From Methyloprofundus sedimenti (lineage in GTDB: Bacteria; Pseudomonadota; Gammaproteobacteria; Methylococcales; Methylomonadaceae), in assembly GCF_002072955.1 (NCBI RefSeq), contig NZ_LPUF01000003.1, forward strand, positions 186,001-250,000: a stretch of DNA of 64,000 bases, in the 5' to 3' direction. The notes beneath the pieces are model-generated. The model was given only the letters and a program-made list of their open reading frames with translations. It was not told the origin of the DNA and searched no databases. The translations under genes were made by a program, and so were the position numbers. Shown here piece by piece: positions 61,186-64,000 of this stretch (its first letter is position 1; every line of letters begins with the position of its first letter).

Positions 61186-62131
61186 TTGAATATCGCTCCA
61201 ATAATGAATTTAATGTATCTGGATTATAGACGGTAAAATGATCAAGAGCTTTTACAATACGTTTATTTAAGCCCATCAATACTTTACCAGGCCCCATCTC
61301 TACAAAAGTTGTCACACCCTGCTCTGCCATGGAATTAACTGTATCCACCCAGCGCACGGGCATAAATAATTGTTGCTTCAATGCCTGACGAATTCCTTCA
61401 GCATCTTTATGCTCACTGACATCAGCATTATGCAATAAATTGACATCAGGCTCAACGAACAGAATATCCTGCATTTTTGTATATAATTTATCCGCTGCAG
61501 GCTGCATCAATGCACAATGTGATGGCACACTAACGGGTAATTTAAGCGCGCGTTTGGCACCTGCTTCTTTTGCCGCCAGCATCGCTCTACCAATCGCCGC
61601 AGTGTTCCCCGCAATCACCACTTGACCAGGTGAATTAAAATTAACTGCCGAACAGACTTCGCCTTGTGCTGCTTCAGCACAAACCTGAATAACTTGCTCA
61701 TCAGTCAGACCCAGGACTGCAGCCATCGCTCCCACACCTGCGGGAACCGCTTCCTGCATAAAACGACCTCTAGCCGCAACTAATGCAATTGCATCAGCAA
61801 AGTTTAAGGCCCCAGAACAAACCAGTGCTGTATATTCACCAAGACTGTGTCCAGCCATATATGCAGGACGTATATCAGACTGAGCACTCCAGACTTTCCA
61901 TATAGCCACACCAGCCGCCAGCATAGCTGGCTGGGTATGTTGTGTTTGATTCAATTCTTCGGCAGGTCCATCCGTCACCATAGCCCATAAATCCAGACCT
62001 AATACTTCTGACGCCTGTGCGAATGTGTCTTTAATATCCGGATAAGTTTCAGCCATTTCGGTCATCATGCCAACCGATTGCGAACCCTGCCCTGGAAAAA
62101 CAAAGGCAAGTTGTTTATTTTGTGTACTCAT
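61178..62131 (-). CDS. fabD: Malonyl-CoA:ACP transacylase
   Basis: FabD moves malonyl from CoA to ACP. The 317-residue protein has FVFPGQGSQSVGM, the nucleophile in GHSLGEYTAL and the conserved SVPSHCALM histidine. It lies 10 bp after fabH and overlaps fabG by 8 bp. Confidence 0.97.
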   Translation of the reverse strand: MSTQNKQLAFVFPGQGSQSVGMMTEMAETYPDIKDTFAQASEVLGLDLWAMVTDGPAEELNQTQHTQPAMLAAGVAIWKVWSAQSDIRPAYMAGHSLGEYTALVCSGALNFADAIALVAARGRFMQEAVPAGVGAMAAVLGLTDEQVIQVCAEAAQGEVCSAVNFNSPGQVVIAGNTAAIGRAMLAAKEAGAKRALKLPVSVPSHCALMQPAADKLYTKMQDILFVEPDVNLLHNADVSEHKDAEGIRQALKQQLFMPVRWVDTVNSMAEQGVTTFVEMGPGKVLMGLNKRIVKALDHFTVYNPDTLNSLLERYSND

Positions 62132-62141
62132 ATAAAACCTA

Positions 62142-63104
62142 CTAATATTTGATTAGCGCAGAACCCCAGGTAAAGCCCGCCCCAAATGCTTCTAATAAAA
62201 CCACATGTCCGCGCTGAATACGACCATCTCTAACCGCTTCATTAAAAGCCAGTAAAACTGATGCTGAAGAAGTATTTCCTTGCTCTTCTAATGTCAATAC
62301 CACTTGATCCATGGACATTTTTAATTTTTTTGCCGTAGCCGCAATAATGCGGCTGTTAGCTTGATGAGGTACCAGCCAGTCAATTTCTTCTTTCTGCATA
62401 TTATTAGCGGCCAGCGTTTCGTCTACAATACGTCCCAGGGTATTCACCGCGACTTTAAACACCTCGTTGCCTTTCATCATAATATAGCTAGCCGTATCAG
62501 CTTTGCCTAAAGCCTGCGGGTTCGGACAGTTTAATAAATCCTCAAACCGTCCATCCGAATGAATATGCGTTGATAAAAGCCCCGCTTCATCAGAAGCCTG
62601 GAGCAAAACAGCGCCTGCCCCATCGCCAAATAGAATACACGTCCCCCGGTCAGTCCAGTCAACAATACGTGAACAAATTTCCGTTCCAACGACTAAAACT
62701 GTTTTAGCCGCACCTGACTTGATATATTGATTAGCCATATCCAGGCCAAAAATTGAGCCCGAGCAAGCCGCCTGTATATCAAATGCAACACATTCTTTAA
62801 TTCCCAGACGATGCTGCAACATACACCCTGTACTGGGGTAAATATTATCTGGTGTTCCGGTAGCAACAATAATTAAATTGATGTCCTTAGGGTTGATATC
62901 CGCCATTTTAATCGCTTGTCTGGCGGCAATTTCCGCCATACTCGAAGCGGTCTCATCTTTAGCAGCTATGCGTCGGCTTTTGATTCCGGTACGTTCAAAA
63001 ATCCAGCTATCTGAGGTATCCACTGTGCGCGAAATATCCTCATTCGTTTTTATTTCAGCGGGTAAATAACCCCCGGTACCAATTACTTTTGCATAAACTG
63101 TCAT
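62142..63104 (-). CDS. fabH: 3-oxoacyl-ACP synthase III
   Basis: FabH starts fatty acid synthesis by condensing acetyl-CoA with malonyl-ACP. The 320-residue product shows the catalytic Cys in [10 protein letters not shown], His in PHQANSRI, and Asn in [10 protein letters not shown], with the N-terminal signature [18 protein letters not shown]. It overlaps plsX by 4 bp. Confidence 0.97.
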   Translation of the reverse strand: MTVYAKVIGTGGYLPAEIKTNEDISRTVDTSDSWIFERTGIKSRRIAAKDETASSMAEIAARQAIKMADINPKDINLIIVATGTPDNIYPSTGCMLQHRLGIKECVAFDIQAACSGSIFGLDMANQYIKSGAAKTVLVVGTEICSRIVDWTDRGTCILFGDGAGAVLLQASDEAGLLSTHIHSDGRFEDLLNCPNPQALGKADTASYIMMKGNEVFKVAVNTLGRIVDETLAANNMQKEEIDWLVPHQANSRIIAATAKKLKMSMDQVVLTLEEQGNTSSASVLLAFNEAVRDGRIQRGHVVLLEAFGAGFTWGSALIKY

Positions 63105-64000
63105 GCGCTTTCTCTCCTGCTTAAAGCGTGCTCAACTTGCTCGCTAATTTTTTGGATCACATTTTTTTCTACTTCAACTTCAGCCAAATGAATTGCGGTC
63201 TTAAAAGCCAATGCATCTGCACCACCATGACTTTTTATCACCAAGCCTTTCAGTCCCAAAAAGCTAGCGCCATTATGTAATCTTGGATCAATACGATTTT
63301 TTATGGTGTTTAATACCGGGTAAGAAATCAATGCTGCAACCTTGGTCAATAGATTTTTGCCAAATGATTCTTTTAAAACAGAAGTAATCATTTTCGCTGC
63401 GCCTTCAATTGATTTTAAAGCGATATTTCCGACAAAGCCATCACAAACAATTAGATCAACTTTTTCATCCCCCGCGTTAAGTGAATTACCTTCTACATAT
63501 CCAATATAGTTAAGGTCAGAGCTTTCTAACAATTTCGCTGCTGCTTTTACTTGTTCATTTCCTTTAGTTTCTTCTTCACCAATATTTAGCAAACCCACTT
63601 TAGGGTCACTGATATTTTCCAATGCTTTAACAACTTCAGCTCCCATGACTGCAAATTGAAACAGGCTTTCTGCTGAACTGTCTACATTCGCGCCCAAATC
63701 AAGCACATGCGTATGCCCAAAAATTGAAGGCATAGAGGATATAATAGCCGGCCTATCTATTCCCGGAATCATTTTTAAAACAAATTTTGCAGTCGCCATC
63801 AGGGCACCGGTATTTCCAGCACTGACACAGGCATCCGCCTGACCATCACGCACCAGATTAATCGCCACACGCATTGATGAATCCTTCTTATTTCTTAGCG
63901 CCTTAGACGGGGATTCATCCATAGCAACACACTGCGATGCATGTTGAATAGATAAGCGCCCTTTAAAATCTATCAAAGCCTGCTCAAGCAAGGGAACAAG
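63101..64000 (-). CDS. plsX: Phosphate acyltransferase PlsX (5' end outside window)
   Basis: PlsX converts acyl-ACP to acyl phosphate for phospholipid synthesis. The frame is open to the window edge, so the N-terminal 35-40 residues (MGGDHGP region) are missing here. What remains is typical: [73 protein letters not shown] and [17 protein letters not shown], and C-terminal [24 protein letters not shown]. It heads the known window part of the fab operon and overlaps fabH by 4 bp. An upstream rpmF is expected beyond the edge. Confidence 0.95.
   Translation of the reverse strand, partial: LVPLLEQALIDFKGRLSIQHASQCVAMDESPSKALRNKKDSSMRVAINLVRDGQADACVSAGNTGALMATAKFVLKMIPGIDRPAIISSMPSIFGHTHVLDLGANVDSSAESLFQFAVMGAEVVKALENISDPKVGLLNIGEEETKGNEQVKAAAKLLESSDLNYIGYVEGNSLNAGDEKVDLIVCDGFVGNIALKSIEGAAKMITSVLKESFGKNLLTKVAALISYPVLNTIKNRIDPRLHNGASFLGLKGLVIKSHGGADALAFKTAIHLAEVEVEKNVIQKISEQVEHALSRRESA

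Noticed and set aside
1-64000. CRISPR arrays, tRNA and rRNA genes
   Set aside because: No regularly spaced direct repeats and no tRNA T-arm or rRNA-like sequence were seen on either strand by eye; a tool such as tRNAscan-SE would be needed to exclude them fully.

Overview
The window looks like chromosomal DNA of a gammaproteobacterial methanotroph or close methylotrophic relative (order Methylococcales). The main evidence is a formaldehyde-activating enzyme gene (fae) followed upstream by a CitG-like and a RimK-like gene of the tetrahydromethanopterin (H4MPT) C1 pathway, set among ordinary gammaproteobacterial housekeeping genes (rpoS, ubiG, surE-pcm, and the canonical plsX-fabH-fabD-fabG-acpP-fabF-pabC-mltG-tmk-holB operon). 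No methane monooxygenase gene lies in the window, so genus-level placement is not possible. I see no tRNA, rRNA or CRISPR array.

Layout. 0-7 kb: a possible transposase tail at the left edge, then (minus strand) an NAD-glutamate dehydrogenase of the large type and an overlapping B12-binding radical SAM protein. 7-12 kb: soxY-soxZ-soxA-moeA with overlapping or abutting ends, then a SulP anion transporter. 12-21 kb: a transporter fused to a solute-binding domain, a lipoprotein lipase, recJ, yaaA, a rhomboid protease and small hypotheticals. 21-24 kb: fae and the two H4MPT-associated genes (minus). 24-31 kb: ubiG-gph-SDR-sufT, a pentapeptide-repeat protein, surE-pcm, smr, uppP. 31-39 kb: a cobalamin island with a clear cobalamin riboswitch, btuB, a BtuM-like membrane protein, then glycogen phosphorylase and eutBC (AdoCbl-dependent ethanolamine ammonia-lyase). 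40-46 kb: cbpA-cbpM, a CDF metal exporter, a SpmAB-type protein, a PuuE-like deacetylase and a GNAT enzyme. 46-50 kb: a FixL/FixJ-like two-component system beside a degraded CheB-CheR-PAS hybrid pseudogene. 50-55 kb: a stress and mobile-element patch with DUF2934, a stand-alone M41-like peptidase, a frameshifted small gene, two hsp20 copies flanking rpoS (the second broken), a complete IS1595-family element with 8-bp target duplication, and a 151-bp MITE-like relic with matching ends. 55-64 kb: pilZ, holB, tmk, mltG, pabC, fabF, acpP, fabG, fabD, fabH and a partial plsX, all on the minus strand.

How parts connect. Three systems in the window depend on cobalamin (the B12-binding radical SAM protein, EutBC, and the riboswitch-controlled BtuB/BtuM-like uptake pair). 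Fae feeds formaldehyde to H4MPT and the two genes upstream plausibly serve cofactor synthesis. SoxYZ/SoxA are the carrier and cytochrome part of thiosulfate oxidation, but soxB and soxX are not here. The 50-55 kb patch shows active rearrangement: gene duplication, IS insertion and decay by homopolymer indels. Several dispersed palindromic repeats sit in the intergenic gaps.
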